Part shown: positions 26,336-34,960 of the stretch, piece after piece
Layout: every line of letters begins with the position of its first letter
How positions within the stretch are numbered: the stretch's first letter is position 1
From: Maritalea mobilis
GTDB lineage: Bacteria; Pseudomonadota; Alphaproteobacteria; Rhodobacterales; Rhodobacteraceae
DNA: 64,000 bases
Direction: 5' to 3'
NCBI RefSeq assembly: GCF_019800885.1
Contig: NZ_JAHVKE010000004.1
Coordinates: forward strand, 186,001 to 250,000
Notes under the pieces: generated by a model
Database searches by the model: none
Told to the model about the DNA's origin: nothing
What the model saw: the letters and a program-made list of their open reading frames with translations, nothing else
Made by a program: the position numbers and the translations under genes

Positions 26336-29173
26336 ATGCCCTGGACGATTTCAGACTACGCCCCGACCGATTTCGCCAACCGCCGCCATATCGGCCCCTC
26401 GCCACAGGAGATGGCCGAGATGCTGGAGGTCGTGGGTGCCGACAGCCTTGATACGCTGATCGACCAGACCCTGCCGGGCTCGATCCGGCAGAAGACCCCG
26501 CTCGACTGGGATCCGATGTCGGAGGCCGAGTTGCTGGAGCACATGCGCGGCATCGCGGCGCTGAACAAGCCGATGGTTTCGATGATCGGGCAGGGCTATT
26601 ACGGCACGCACACGCCGCCCGCGATCCAGCGCAACATCCTGGAAAACCCGGCCTGGTACACCGCCTACACGCCCTACCAGCCCGAGATCGCGCAGGGCCG
26701 GTTGGAGGCGCTGCTGAATTTCCAGACCATGGTGGCCGATCTGACCGGGCTCGAGATCGCCAATGCCTCGCTGCTCGACGAGGCGACGGCCTGCGCCGAG
26801 GCGATGGTCATGGCCGAGCGCGTGGCGAAATCCAAGGCGCGCGGCTTTTTCATCGACGAAAATTGCCACCCGCAGAACATCGCCGTGATGCAGACCCGCG
26901 CCGCGCCGCTCGGCATCGAGGTGATCGTGGGCGATCCCGCCGATCTGGACGCCTCGGCAGTCTTTGGCGCGATTTTCCAGTATCCGGGCACCTACGGGCA
27001 CCTGACCGATCCGACGGCCCAGATCGCGGCGCTGCACGAGGCCAAGGCCATCGCCATCATGGCGACCGATCTGCTGGCGCTGACGCTGTTGAAAGAGCCG
27101 GGCGCGATGGGGGCCGATATCGCCGTGGGCAGCGCACAGCGTTTCGGCGTGCCGATGGGCTATGGCGGGCCGCACGCGGCCTTCATCGCCTGCCATGACA
27201 AGATCAAGCGCGCGCTGCCGGGCCGCATCATCGGCGTCTCGGTGGACAGCAACGGCAACCGCGCCTACCGCCTGTCGCTGCAAACCCGCGAGCAGCATAT
27301 CCGCCGCGAGAAGGCCACCTCGAACGTCTGCACGGCGCAGGCGCTTCTGGCCGTGATGGCCGGGTTCTACGCGGTGTTTCACGGGGCAAAGGGGCTTCAT
27401 GCCATCGCGCAGCGCGTGCACCTGAAGGCCGCGCGGCTGGCCGCCAGCCTGCGGGCCGGGGGCTACGCGCCCGAGAACAAGACCTTTTTCGACACGATCA
27501 CCGTGCCGGTGGGCGGCATGCAGCACCGCATCATGGCGGCAGCCGTGGCGCGCGGCGTGAACCTGCGCGACGTTGGCGCGGACAAGATCGGCATCTCGGT
27601 GGACGAAACCACGACCGAGGATCAGCTCGAAGCCGTCTGCCGCGCCTTCGGCGTGCTCTTTGCCGGGCCGCAAACGCTGCCGGCGATCCCCGACGCGCTC
27701 CTGCGCGAGAGCGACTACCTGACCCACCCAGTCTTTCACATGAACCGCTCCGAGGCCGAGATGACGCGCTACATGCGCCGCCTCGCCGATCGCGACCTGG
27801 CGCTGGACCGGGCGATGATCCCGCTGGGGTCCTGCACGATGAAGCTGAACGCCGCGGTCGAGATGATGCCGATCACCTGGCCCGAGTTCGCCTCGCTGCA
27901 TCCGTTCTGCCCGGCCGACCAGGCCGAGGGCTATGCCGAGATGCTGGAGGACCTGTCCTCGAAGCTCTGCGAGATCACCGGTTACGACGCCATGTCGATG
28001 CAGCCCAATTCGGGCGCGCAGGGCGAATATGCCGGGCTGTTGACCATCTCGGCCTATCACCGCGCGCGGGGCGACATGGATCGCACCGTTTGCCTGATCC
28101 CGGTCTCGGCGCATGGCACCAACCCGGCCTCGGCCCATATGGCGGGAATGGAGGTGATTGTCGTGAAGGCCGCGCCCAACGGCGATATCGACCTGGACGA
28201 TTTCCGCGCCAAGGCCGAGGCCGCGGGCGACCGGCTGGCCGCCTGCATGATCACCTATCCCTCGACCCATGGCGTCTTTGAAAAGACCGTGCGCGAGGTC
28301 TGCGAGATCACGCATGCCCATGGCGGGCAGGTCTATCTCGACGGGGCGAACCTGAACGCGATGGTGGGCCTGTCCAAACCCGGCGAGATCGGGGCCGATG
28401 TCAGCCACCTGAACCTGCACAAGACCTTTTGCATTCCGCATGGCGGGGGCGGACCCGGCATGGGGCCGATCGGGGTCAAGGCGCACCTGGCGCCCTTCCT
28501 GCCCGGCCACCCGGAAACCGGCGGAACCGAGGGTCCGGTCTCGGGCGCGCCCTTTGGCTCTGCCTCGATCCTGCCGATCTCCTATGCCTATATCCGGCTG
28601 ATGGGGGGCGAGGGGATCACGCAGGCGACCAAGGTTGCGATCCTGAATGCCAACTACATGGCCGCACGGCTGCGCGATGCTTACCCGGTGCTCTATACCG
28701 GCAAATCGGACCACGTGGCGCATGAGCTGATCCTCGACACCCGCCCGATGGCCGAGTGCGGCGTCACCGTGGACGATATCGCCAAGCGGCTGATGGATTA
28801 CGGCTTCCACGCGCCGACCATGAGCTGGCCGGTCGCGGGCACGCTGATGATCGAACCGACGGAATCCGAGCCCAAGGCCGAACTGGATCGTTTCATCACC
28901 GCGATGCTGTCGATCCGCGAAGAGGCCCGCGCCATTTCCGAGGGCGAGATCGCCATCGAGGACAGCCCCCTGCGCCACGCGCCGCACACGATGGACGACC
29001 TGGTGCACGAATGGGACCGCGCCTATTCCCGGGAAGAGGCCTGTTTCCCGCCCGGTGCCTTCCGCGTCGACAAGTACTGGCCGCCGGTCAACCGCGTCGA
29101 CAATGCCTATGGCGACCGGCACCTGGTTTGCACCTGCCCGCCGGTGGAAGACTACATGGAAGCCGCCGAGTAA
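26336..29173 (+). CDS. gcvP: Glycine dehydrogenase (decarboxylating), P protein
   Basis: GcvP decarboxylates glycine with pyridoxal phosphate and loads the aminomethyl group on GcvH. The 945 residues are the single-chain form with N- and C-terminal halves fused. The PLP lysine is about K696 in [18 protein letters not shown]. The N-terminal [10 protein letters not shown] and the [16 protein letters not shown] block are typical. A gap of 123 bases after gcvH holds the GCATATTT element. Confidence 0.98.
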   Translation: MPWTISDYAPTDFANRRHIGPSPQEMAEMLEVVGADSLDTLIDQTLPGSIRQKTPLDWDPMSEAELLEHMRGIAALNKPMVSMIGQGYYGTHTPPAIQRNILENPAWYTAYTPYQPEIAQGRLEALLNFQTMVADLTGLEIANASLLDEATACAEAMVMAERVAKSKARGFFIDENCHPQNIAVMQTRAAPLGIEVIVGDPADLDASAVFGAIFQYPGTYGHLTDPTAQIAALHEAKAIAIMATDLLALTLLKEPGAMGADIAVGSAQRFGVPMGYGGPHAAFIACHDKIKRALPGRIIGVSVDSNGNRAYRLSLQTREQHIRREKATSNVCTAQALLAVMAGFYAVFHGAKGLHAIAQRVHLKAARLAASLRAGGYAPENKTFFDTITVPVGGMQHRIMAAAVARGVNLRDVGADKIGISVDETTTEDQLEAVCRAFGVLFAGPQTLPAIPDALLRESDYLTHPVFHMNRSEAEMTRYMRRLADRDLALDRAMIPLGSCTMKLNAAVEMMPITWPEFASLHPFCPADQAEGYAEMLEDLSSKLCEITGYDAMSMQPNSGAQGEYAGLLTISAYHRARGDMDRTVCLIPVSAHGTNPASAHMAGMEVIVVKAAPNGDIDLDDFRAKAEAAGDRLAACMITYPSTHGVFEKTVREVCEITHAHGGQVYLDGANLNAMVGLSKPGEIGADVSHLNLHKTFCIPHGGGGPGMGPIGVKAHLAPFLPGHPETGGTEGPVSGAPFGSASILPISYAYIRLMGGEGITQATKVAILNANYMAARLRDAYPVLYTGKSDHVAHELILDTRPMAECGVTVDDIAKRLMDYGFHAPTMSWPVAGTLMIEPTESEPKAELDRFITAMLSIREEARAISEGEIAIEDSPLRHAPHTMDDLVHEWDRAYSREEACFPPGAFRVDKYWPPVNRVDNAYGDRHLVCTCPPVEDYMEAAE

Positions 29174-29179
29174 ACCGAG

Positions 29180-29205
29180 GGCCGCCCCGCACCACCGGGG
29201 CGGCC
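29180..29205. terminator. Hairpin between convergent gcvP and rsgA
   Basis: A perfect 10-base-pair stem (GGCCGCCCCG and complement) with a 6-base loop lies 6 bases after the gcvP stop and 10 bases before the rsgA stop. No T tract follows, so efficient Rho-independent termination is uncertain. Confidence 0.5.
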
Positions 29206-29215
29206 CCGCCCGCCC

Positions 29216-30313
29216 TCAAGGGCGCCATTTCCCGTGTTCGCGCTGCACGCGCTTCACGCCGCGCACCATCTTGCCGAAGGCCTTGTCACCCGCGCGCCGC
29301 TCGGCCAGCGAGGCCGAGTTGAAGCGGTCTTCGGCGGCCAGTTTGCGCCAGCGATCAAGACGTGAGGGCGCGATCTCGCCGGCCTCGACCGCCGCCAGAA
29401 CGGCGCAGCCCGGTTCGGTCTCGTGCTGGCAATCGTTGAACCTGCATCCCGCCGCCAACGCGGTGATGTCGGCGAAAACGTCCTCGATCCCGCGTTCGGC
29501 ATCGGCCAGTTGCAGCTCGCGCATGCCGGGCGTGTCCAGCACCGCGCAGCCCTCGGGCGTGATGTGCAATTCGCGCCGCGTGGTGGTGTGCCGCCCCTTG
29601 CTGTCATCCTCGCGGATGGCCTGGGTGGCCACGCGATCCGCATGGAATAGCGCGTTCACCAGCGTCGACTTTCCCACCCCGGAAGAACCGAGGAAGGCCA
29701 CCGTCTGCCCCGGCCTGCACCAATCCGACAGGGCTGCGACGGGTTGTTCGCTCAGCGCGTTGACGGCCACGACCGCCACCCGGTCCGAGATCGCCCGCGC
29801 CGCGTCGAGATAGGGGGATACGTCCTCGCAGAGGTCGATCTTGGTCAGCACGATCACCGGCGTCACCTCGGCCTCGAAGGCCAGCGCGATGAACCGTTCC
29901 AGCCGCGCCACGTTGAAATCAAGGTTGCACGAGGTCACGACAAAGGCCGTATCGACATTGGACGCGATCAGTTGAAGCTTGCGCTCCTTGCCGGGGGCGC
30001 GGCGGGAAAACAGGCTCTTGCGATGCAGGACCCGGCTCTGGCGCGGGGCGTCAGCCTCGAACAGCAGCCAGTCGCCCACCGTGGCCTCGGGCCCTGGCGG
30101 GATCAGCGTGTCGATGCCGTCGCCGATGACATGCAGGCCATTGCGATGCACTTCGACGACGCGCACGGGCGGCGTCCGCGCCATGTCATCGACGGTGGTT
30201 TGCTGCGCGAAGAACGCCTGCCAGCCCAGCCGGGAAAGCGCCGTCTGCGCCTTGGAGGTGCCGGGGCTTGCCTTGGCGGATGTGGGAAGGAATTGGGAAT
30301 AATCCCGAACCAT
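29216..30313 (-). CDS. rsgA: Ribosome small subunit GTPase RsgA
   Basis: RsgA is a circularly permuted GTPase that checks late 30S assembly. The 365 residues show an OB-fold, then G4 (LTKIDLC), G1 (GSSGVGKSTLVNAL) and G3 (DTPGM) in permuted order. The zinc motif CRFNDCQHETEPGC lies near the C terminus. Start ATG 30313 gives a normal N terminus. It is monocistronic and convergent with gcvP. Confidence 0.96.
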   Translation of the reverse strand: MVRDYSQFLPTSAKASPGTSKAQTALSRLGWQAFFAQQTTVDDMARTPPVRVVEVHRNGLHVIGDGIDTLIPPGPEATVGDWLLFEADAPRQSRVLHRKSLFSRRAPGKERKLQLIASNVDTAFVVTSCNLDFNVARLERFIALAFEAEVTPVIVLTKIDLCEDVSPYLDAARAISDRVAVVAVNALSEQPVAALSDWCRPGQTVAFLGSSGVGKSTLVNALFHADRVATQAIREDDSKGRHTTTRRELHITPEGCAVLDTPGMRELQLADAERGIEDVFADITALAAGCRFNDCQHETEPGCAVLAAVEAGEIAPSRLDRWRKLAAEDRFNSASLAERRAGDKAFGKMVRGVKRVQREHGKWRP

Positions 30314-30431
30314 TGTCTCGATCTTTCATGATCTGGCCCGGAGAGAAGGGCGATGTGGTCAAGTGGGGAACAGGTGCAAAACGACTCTCTTCACGCCGAA
30401 GGCGCGCGTCGCTCAAAGCCTGTTTTGCGAT

Positions 30432-30451
30432 GGGAGGCACCTTTGCCTCCC
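30432..30451 (-). terminator. Small hairpin downstream of the DUF4329 gene
   Basis: GGGAGGCA-CCTT-TGCCTCCC forms an 8-base-pair stem with a 4-base loop, about 100 bases beyond the DUF4329 stop and within the 237-base gap before rsgA. There is no T run. I see no gene in the gap. Confidence 0.35.
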
Positions 30452-30550
30452 CACTTCACCGGGACATGAAAGCTCCATGGTTGTGGTGTCAGGGATAGGC
30501 CGCGGCGCGGGGCCTGTCAATTTCCGCATCGCGTGACCGGGCTTTCCCCC

Positions 30551-31090
30551 TCAGCGCGACCGCCCGAACCGGCCATACAGTCCATCCAGCGAGTAGGCCT
30601 GCGCAGGGGCCGCGTGCACCTCGTTCACCGAGTCCGGATCACTCGGCAGACAGTCGGGGCCGCAGATCTGGCGGATATCGCCCGTCTGGCCATCGACATA
30701 CCACAGCCGCCCGCCCGGCGTGCCGACCCAGCCGTTCACGCCCATGCGCATGTCACCCTCGACATCCTGGATCGACGGCACCTCGTTGTCATAGGGCCGC
30801 GCCCAGGCGGCATGGGTGTGCCAGGACGAGATCGCGCGTACGCCGTCTTCCAGCGGCAGCGACGCGCAAGAGGCATGCCCCCCCCAACTGACCTTGGTCG
30901 AACTGAAATTGCCGTCGCGATCCACCAGCAGGAAGCCGCAGACCTCGCGGTTGAACCGGATCGAGAGTTGGTTCATCGCCCGCATCAAGCCCATCATGTA
31001 TTCCGTTTCCTCGGCGCTTTGCGCGGTGGCGGTCGCGGGCGCGCTCAGCGCAAGACCCGCGGCAAGGGCGAGGGTGGCAAATCGGCGCAT
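30551..31090 (-). CDS. Exported DUF4329-type protein
   Basis: The 179-residue precursor has a clear signal peptide (MRRFATLALAAGLALSAPATA, cleavage near TAQ). The mature part contains CGFLLVDRDGNFSSTKVSWGG, SSWHTHAAWARPYDNEVPS and GWVGTPGGRLWYVD. The H-x-H followed by Asp and the S-x-x-D pattern recall the DUF4329 domain, which resembles JAB-like metalloproteins. Two disulfides are possible (C in MCGFL region and CGPDC). AAGGAG precedes ATG 31090. The role is unknown; a periplasmic hydrolase is possible. Confidence 0.75.
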   Translation of the reverse strand: MRRFATLALAAGLALSAPATATAQSAEETEYMMGLMRAMNQLSIRFNREVCGFLLVDRDGNFSSTKVSWGGHASCASLPLEDGVRAISSWHTHAAWARPYDNEVPSIQDVEGDMRMGVNGWVGTPGGRLWYVDGQTGDIRQICGPDCLPSDPDSVNEVHAAPAQAYSLDGLYGRFGRSR

Positions 31091-31166
31091 GAAGGGGCTC
31101 CTTTCCAACTCTGCAAGGGGAATGATACGCAAGAATTGGCTCGGCACCAGTAAAAGGCGCGTTGTC

Positions 31167-31180
31167 TTGACATAGATCAC
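31167..31180. promoter_or_regulatory. FNR/CRP-like box in a divergent promoter region
   Basis: TTGAC-ATAG-ATCAC matches the TTGAT-N4-ATCAA consensus of FnrL/FNR regulators at 8 of 10 positions. It lies between the divergent DUF4329 gene and the 55-residue membrane protein gene, 64 bases before the latter. Regulation by oxygen is inferred. Confidence 0.4.
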
Positions 31181-31243
31181 TGGACCTGGGGCCGCGGCAC
31201 GCTAGCCTCCGCTTCACCAAAGAACTCAGGAGGCTCTGACGTC

Positions 31244-31411
31244 ATGACCCGAACGGAAGTGTTCGACAAGGCCGCCCCCGTCGAAGACGAGGACGACACC
31301 GAACTGCTCAAAACCTTTAACACCTGGGGGCGGAGGGCAATGTTCTTCTGCATCTGGGCGGCGATGGCCATTCCGGTCCTTCTCGTCATCTACGCCCGGC
31401 TGTCCGGCTAA
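31244..31411 (+). CDS. Small single-span membrane protein, 55 residues
   Basis: This ORF is too short for most gene finders. It starts ATG at 31244 with AGGAGG ten bases upstream. The N-terminal half is acidic (PVEDEDDTELL). It is followed by a membrane helix (MFFCIWAAMAIPVLLVIYA) and a short RLSG tail. A strong intrinsic terminator follows at 31444-31494, so the gene has its own transcript. An FNR-like box lies upstream. I do not recognise the family; small subunits of oxidase or electron-transfer complexes have this form. Confidence 0.7.
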   Translation: MTRTEVFDKAAPVEDEDDTELLKTFNTWGRRAMFFCIWAAMAIPVLLVIYARLSG

Positions 31412-31443
31412 GGCGTCTCAACACTTTTCCAAACATCATTGAT

Positions 31444-31494
31444 CACCAATGCCCCGGACGTGCCCCTGGCGCGACGGGCATTGGTGCTTTTTCC
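31444..31494 (+). terminator. Intrinsic terminator of the small membrane protein gene
   Basis: An 11-base-pair stem (CACCAATGCCC with its complement) around a 21-base loop is followed by CTTTTT. It is placed 33 bases after the stop codon. Confidence 0.8.
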
Positions 31495-31767
31495 TGTATA
31501 GTCTCCATGGGCGCCGGGCGCGGTCAGATCGCGGCCCAATCCGTGAACCGGAACGGCTTGGGGGCCGGGCGATCGGGCAGGGGGGCTGCGGGGCCGGATG
31601 GGCGGGGCGTGTGGGCCGTGGCGGGCATCGGTCATCTCCTTCGATCTATGGCTTGGCGCCGATATGCGGCGGGCAATGATCGAAGGGTGCGGGTGGCTGC
31701 CCGCGACAGGCAATATCGCGGGCCGGTTATCCGATAGCGGGGCGCAAGGCCCGGTGGGCTGGTGCGC
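31495..31767. other. Non-coding GC-rich gap
   Basis: Nothing convincing is seen here. Open frames exist on both strands, but they lack usable ribosome sites and have Pro/Gly/Arg-rich compositions typical of shadow frames. Confidence 0.5.
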
Positions 31768-32307
31768 CTATTCCGCTGCGGGCGGGGGGCCGAAACGGCG
31801 CGTTTCCACGGTCAGGACGCCGCCCGCACCGGCCTCGATGATCGCCAACTGGCCATAGGTCACGGGCGTGGCTTCGCCGTCCAACCCGAACGTGTCCCAA
31901 AGCCGCCCGAGATTGCCGGTATTGCCGACCCAGATCACCGAGCGCCCCGCCGCAAGGCCGGGCAAGGTGTCGGGCACCGTGTCAGGGTCGATCAGCGTCA
32001 TCTCGATGCCGCGCGCTTCGGCCAGCGGGCGGGCGCTGTCCATGTTGCGCGGCAGGTCATGGGTGAAAATCGCGTCCAACGGCACGTCGGCTATGGCCTC
32101 GACCAGTTGCTCGGCCCGGCGAATGCCCATCAGGTTGAGATTGCCGTCATCGCGGTCCATGTGGCGTACCAGCACGATGCGCGTGCCTTCGGGCAGAGTA
32201 CTGCCTGTAACGGCATCGCCGCCGCCCCCCAGCCCAAACGGCATGCAGGCGGTCAGCCCCGCCACAAGCCCAAGCGCCAGGGCGGCGCGTCGTGTGAACC
32301 CTGTCAT
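31768..32307 (-). CDS. Histidine phosphatase superfamily lipoprotein
   Basis: The 179-residue precursor starts with a lipoprotein signal (TRRAALALGLVAGLTAC, lipobox LTAC). The mature protein shows the phosphohistidine motif as IVLVRHMDRDDGNLNLMG, then AIFTHDLPRNMDSA. The typical second His region is less clear. It is therefore a branch-2-like or divergent member of the histidine phosphatase fold, anchored in the envelope. The substrate is unknown. ATG 32307 is preferred over the upstream ATG because it starts the signal peptide directly. Confidence 0.8.
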   Translation of the reverse strand: MTGFTRRAALALGLVAGLTACMPFGLGGGGDAVTGSTLPEGTRIVLVRHMDRDDGNLNLMGIRRAEQLVEAIADVPLDAIFTHDLPRNMDSARPLAEARGIEMTLIDPDTVPDTLPGLAAGRSVIWVGNTGNLGRLWDTFGLDGEATPVTYGQLAIIEAGAGGVLTVETRRFGPPPAAE

Positions 32308-32393
32308 GATGTCAGCCCCCAAATGGCGGGCCGCCCATCACGGCCCGTCGTCAGGTTAGCATCCCGATCCGTTTTGGCAAAAGCCCCGCCGCG

Positions 32394-32840
32394 TCAGGCC
32401 GTCTGCGCGGCGGCATGTCCCTGAACGAAGGCCACGATATCGCGCGTGGCACGCGCGCCCGCGATGCGTCCACGTTCCTGCCCGTTCTGGAACAGGATCA
32501 GCGAGGGGATCCCGCGGATGCCATAGCGCTGCGTGGCGTCGGCATGGACCTGCGTGTTCACCTTGGCCAGCCGCGCGGTCGGCACCAGCTCTTTCGCGGC
32601 GGCCTCGAACTGGGGGGCCATCATCCGGCAGGGCCCGCACCAGGGCGCCCAGAAATCCACCAGCAGGGGCAGGGTGTCCGTCCGCTCCGCCTTGCGCAGG
32701 GTCGCGGTATCGATGTCGTGCACGCGCGGCTCCATCAGCTTGGCGCCGCAGGTGCCGCATTTCGGATTCGCCGAGAGCTTGTCGGCCGGCACGCGGTTCA
32801 CGCTGGCGCAGGACAGGCAGGTAAGCTTGTGATCGGCCAT
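32394..32840 (-). CDS. trxC: Thioredoxin 2 (zinc-containing)
   Basis: TrxC is a cytoplasmic disulfide reductase induced by oxidative stress in several bacteria. The 148 residues contain an N-terminal zinc ribbon (CLSCASV and KCGTC) followed by a thioredoxin fold with the active site WCGPCRMM. The cis-Pro is in RGIPSLILF. Start ATG 32840 removes an unlikely extension. TTGACTTGG in the region 32855-32870 may be a promoter element. Confidence 0.95.
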   Translation of the reverse strand: MADHKLTCLSCASVNRVPADKLSANPKCGTCGAKLMEPRVHDIDTATLRKAERTDTLPLLVDFWAPWCGPCRMMAPQFEAAAKELVPTARLAKVNTQVHADATQRYGIRGIPSLILFQNGQERGRIAGARATRDIVAFVQGHAAAQTA

Positions 32841-32929
32841 GGCGGGCCTCCTGTAATTGACTTGGTCAATATATCGGATGTCCTGCGCAGCCATGCAAGG
32901 GGCCCGGTGACCCGCCATGAAAAAGGGGC

Positions 32930-32965
32930 GCTGCCCGAGCCGGGCGCGCCCCTTTCGAATTCGTC
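32930..32965 (-). terminator. Intrinsic terminator of the first cold-shock gene
   Basis: A 10-base-pair stem (AAAGGGGCGC with complement) is followed on the minus strand by five T. It lies 14 bases past the csp stop. Confidence 0.85.
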
Positions 32966-32978
32966 GCGACTGCGGGCC

Positions 32979-33185
32979 TTACTGGGCCTGCAGGTTCACC
33001 GCGCTCTCGCGACCGTCACGGCCGGCTTCCAGGTCGTAGCTGACCTTCTGGTTGTCGGCGAGGCCGGTCAGGCCAGACCGCTCGACAGCCGAGATGTGGA
33101 CGAAAACGTCCTTGCCGCCCGAGTCGGGTGCGATGAAGCCGTAGCCTTTGGTGGTGTTGAACCATTTCACGGTGCCAGTGGCCAT
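32979..33185 (-). CDS. Cold-shock domain protein (copy 1)
   Basis: A 68-residue CspA-family RNA chaperone. RNP1 is KGYGFIAPD and RNP2 is VFVHISAV. It is about 80 percent identical by eye to the copy at 33460-33666. It has its own terminator and a long 5' leader, so it is monocistronic. Confidence 0.97.
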   Translation of the reverse strand: MATGTVKWFNTTKGYGFIAPDSGGKDVFVHISAVERSGLTGLADNQKVSYDLEAGRDGRESAVNLQAQ

Positions 33186-33345
33186 ATCCGTGGTCTCCTA
33201 GTCTTTTGTTCTCCGCCCGCGAGATTGCGGCGGCGTGGCGTCAGTCGGTAGCAGGGTCGAGACTGAAGCCTTGTGTAGAGGAGACAGTTGGTCGAGTGCG
33301 GTAACGATCGCACCGCACATATGGGCGGAGTCGCTTGCGAAATCA
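33186..33345 (-). promoter_or_regulatory. Long 5' leader of csp copy 1
   Basis: The leader shares ordered blocks with that of copy 2. These are CGCCCGC-AGA/GAGA-TGCGGCGG, a GTCAGT stretch, GGTCGA and a GTAAC/TAAC-GCACCGC/GCACCCGC region (plus-strand text). The similarity in non-coding sequence suggests a functional RNA leader, as known for cspA thermosensing. Confidence 0.5.
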
Positions 33346-33390
33346 AGGAAAAGCTACGTTCCAGCAGCCCGTCGGCGCCGTTTGGCCGAT

Positions 33391-33418
33391 AAAAAAAGGG
33401 CAGCCGCAGCCGCCCTTT
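33391..33418 (-). terminator. Intrinsic terminator of the second cold-shock gene
   Basis: A stem AAAGGGC/GCCCTTT with an inner GC/GC pairing is followed on the minus strand by seven T. It separates the two csp transcripts. Confidence 0.85.
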
Positions 33419-33459
33419 CCAAATGTCGCTCGGCGGCGCGGTGCACCGCCGGGTCAGCC

Positions 33460-33666
33460 TCAGACCAGCGCCAGGTTGACGGCGCTTTCGCGGCCGTCAC
33501 GGCCGGCTTCGAGGTCGTAGGTGACCTTTTGCCCGTCCGACAGGCCGGTCAGGCCCGAGCGTTCCACGCCCGAGATATGGACGAACACGTCCTTGCGGCC
33601 GTTCTCGGGCTCGATGAAGCCGAAGCCTTTGGTGGCGTTGAACCATTTCACGGTGCCATTGGCCAT
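33460..33666 (-). CDS. Cold-shock domain protein (copy 2)
   Basis: A 68-residue CspA-family protein with RNP1 KGFGFIEPE and RNP2 VFVHISGV. It is a tandem paralogue of the gene at 32979-33185. GAGGAGA is a good ribosome site. The C terminus ends NLALV instead of NLQAQ. Confidence 0.97.
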   Translation of the reverse strand: MANGTVKWFNATKGFGFIEPENGRKDVFVHISGVERSGLTGLSDGQKVTYDLEAGRDGRESAVNLALV

Positions 33667-33830
33667 CGTGAGATCTCCTCAAATGAATGCCGCCCGCAGA
33701 ATGCGGCGGCCCGGCTCAGTCAGTGCAAGATCGAAAGACTGTGGCCGGTGAGGGAGAACAGCAGGTCGAAAGAGAATAACAGTGCACCCGCCTCATGGAC
33801 CCTGTGCGCGCGGAACACAAGCGATAGTTG
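33667..33830 (-). promoter_or_regulatory. Long 5' leader of csp copy 2
   Basis: This is the homologous leader to 33186-33345, with the same blocks in the same order and similar distance from the ATG. The remaining bases to 33958 hold the upstream region of the DUF2892 gene, with no other ORF seen. Confidence 0.5.
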
Positions 33831-33958
33831 TAGAGACCTGGAAGAAAGCGACGTTCGACAGCCTCCTGTGTCGTTGAAAGTTGACAGTGGCAATCAAGTG
33901 GTGCATCTTTCCGCGTCCTCGGGCCTTGCCCGACCACCAGACAGGAGATCGACCGACC

Positions 33959-34162
33959 ATGAGCCTCGACCGTGCCGTTCTCGCCTTTGCCGGCGTGATG
34001 ATCCTTCTCAGCGTGGCCCTGACCGTCTGGGTCAGCCCGCTTTTCATGTGGTTCACCGTCTTCATCGGGCTGAACATGCTGCAATCGGCCTTCACCGGCT
34101 GGTGCCCGGCGGCCATCGTGTTCAAGAAGCTCGGCGTGAAAGAGGGCTGCGCGTTCAGCTGA
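33959..34162 (+). CDS. DUF2892 / YgaP-type inner-membrane protein
   Basis: This 67-residue protein has two hydrophobic segments with the family text LTVWVSPLFMWFTVFIGLNMLQSAFTGWCPA (split across helices 1 and 2). The conserved FTGWCP motif sits at the end of the second helix. In YgaP proteins this part anchors a rhodanese domain; here it stands alone. The role is unknown. ATG 33959 is chosen by homology. Confidence 0.85.
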   Translation: MSLDRAVLAFAGVMILLSVALTVWVSPLFMWFTVFIGLNMLQSAFTGWCPAAIVFKKLGVKEGCAFS

Positions 34163-34204
34163 GGCGTTCACTGCGTGTTAACCGGCATGGGTCATCCTGT
34201 GCCC

Positions 34205-34807
34205 ATGCCGAATTACCGCCGCCCCAGCCCGTCCCCCGTCCCCGTGTTCTTCACGGTCTGCCTTGCGCAGCAGGGATCGACGGCGCTTATCGACCATCTC
34301 GACATCTTGCGAGAGGCCGTGCGCCTGACCCTCAGGGACCGCCCCTTCGACATCCTCGCCTGGGTCGTCCTGCCCGATCACATGCACGCGGTCTGGCGCT
34401 TGCCGGAAAGCGATCCGAACTATTCCCAGCGTTGGGGGCGGATCAAATCGCGGTTCACCAGGGATTTGCGCGTGCGATTGCGTAGACCGGGCCTTGGCCC
34501 GGAGTCGTTTCCAACCGAATTTCCAGAAATCGCAAAGGGCAGGTTTGCCGGGCTGAAGCCCGGTCTACAGACGGACAAGCGCGAGCGGGCGGTTTGGCAA
34601 CGCCGATTCTGGGAACACCATTGCCGCGACGACCGCGATCTTGAGGCGCACATCCGCTATTGCTGGGGCAACCCGGTCAAGCACGGGTTTGTCACCCGTC
34701 CTGCGGACTGGCCTGCATCCTCGATCCACCGCGATATCCGCTTGGGCCGGGTGGAGCCGGAATGGCGCGGCTCCGTCCCCGACGGCGACTTCGGAGAGGC
34801 CGCGTAG
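34205..34807 (+). CDS. REP-associated tyrosine transposase (RAYT)
   Basis: RAYTs are single-strand Y1-type nucleases related to IS200/IS605 transposases and spread REP sequences. The 200 residues show the HUH motif H59-M-H61 in LPDHMHAVW, the WQRRFWEHHCRDDRDLEAHI block and a candidate nucleophile Y152 in IRYCWGNPVKHGFV. The gene looks intact. Residues about 93-121 are encoded by a pair of inverted REP-like hairpins (34482-34568), an in-frame addition before the RERAVWQRRFWEH block. The TAG stop is part of the first downstream REP. ATG 34205 is the likely start. Confidence 0.93.
   Translation: MPNYRRPSPSPVPVFFTVCLAQQGSTALIDHLDILREAVRLTLRDRPFDILAWVVLPDHMHAVWRLPESDPNYSQRWGRIKSRFTRDLRVRLRRPGLGPESFPTEFPEIAKGRFAGLKPGLQTDKRERAVWQRRFWEHHCRDDRDLEAHIRYCWGNPVKHGFVTRPADWPASSIHRDIRLGRVEPEWRGSVPDGDFGEAA
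34482..34568. repeat. Inverted pair of GTAG-headed REP-like hairpins inside the RAYT gene
   Basis: The left unit is GTAGA-CCGGGCC-TT-GGCCCGG (34482-34502). The right unit is CCGGGC-TGAA-GCCCGG-TCTAC (34548-34568). The outer arms GTAGACCGGGC and GCCCGGTCTAC are exact inverted repeats. The whole element is 87 bases, or 29 codons, so the reading frame is kept. This is the layout of a BIME. Confidence 0.75.
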
Positions 34808-34825
34808 GGCGGGACTCGACTCGCC
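34804..34825 (+). repeat. REP a
   Basis: GTAG head followed by an imperfect palindrome GGCGGGACTC-GACTCGCC. The TAG of the head is the RAYT stop codon. Confidence 0.75.
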
Positions 34826-34847
34826 TTGGACGATCGGGCTAGCCAAC

Positions 34848-34869
34848 GGCGGGATCAATCCCGCCCTAC
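34848..34869 (-). repeat. REP b (inverted)
   Basis: On the minus strand it is GTAG followed by the palindrome GGCGGGA-TTGA-TCCCGCC. It pairs with REP a as a BIME. Confidence 0.8.
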
Positions 34870-34926
34870 GCCGTCAACAATATGTGATGCGCCTTGCCCT
34901 CGCCCCAGCCCGGCATGAATGGCCCT

Positions 34927-34948
34927 GTAGGGCGGGACTTGTCCCGCC
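34927..34948 (+). repeat. REP c
   Basis: GTAG followed by GGCGGGA-CTTG-TCCCGCC. Confidence 0.8.
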
Positions 34949-34960
34949 GCTACCGGCGCA

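Noticed and set aside
26351-29122. Open frame of 923 codons antisense to gcvP
   Set aside because: It is a shadow of a strongly conserved gene in GC-rich DNA; the translation is His/Arg/Gly-rich without domains.
31408-31713. Possible 101-codon or shorter minus-strand gene in the gap at 31.4-31.7 kb
   Set aside because: AAGGAG abuts the internal ATG without spacing, the frame crosses a terminator, and the protein is Pro/Arg-rich without family signs.
33235-34485. Open frame of 416 codons on the plus strand across the second csp gene and into the RAYT
   Set aside because: It is antisense to a cold-shock gene and out of frame with DUF2892 and RAYT; no coherent domain.
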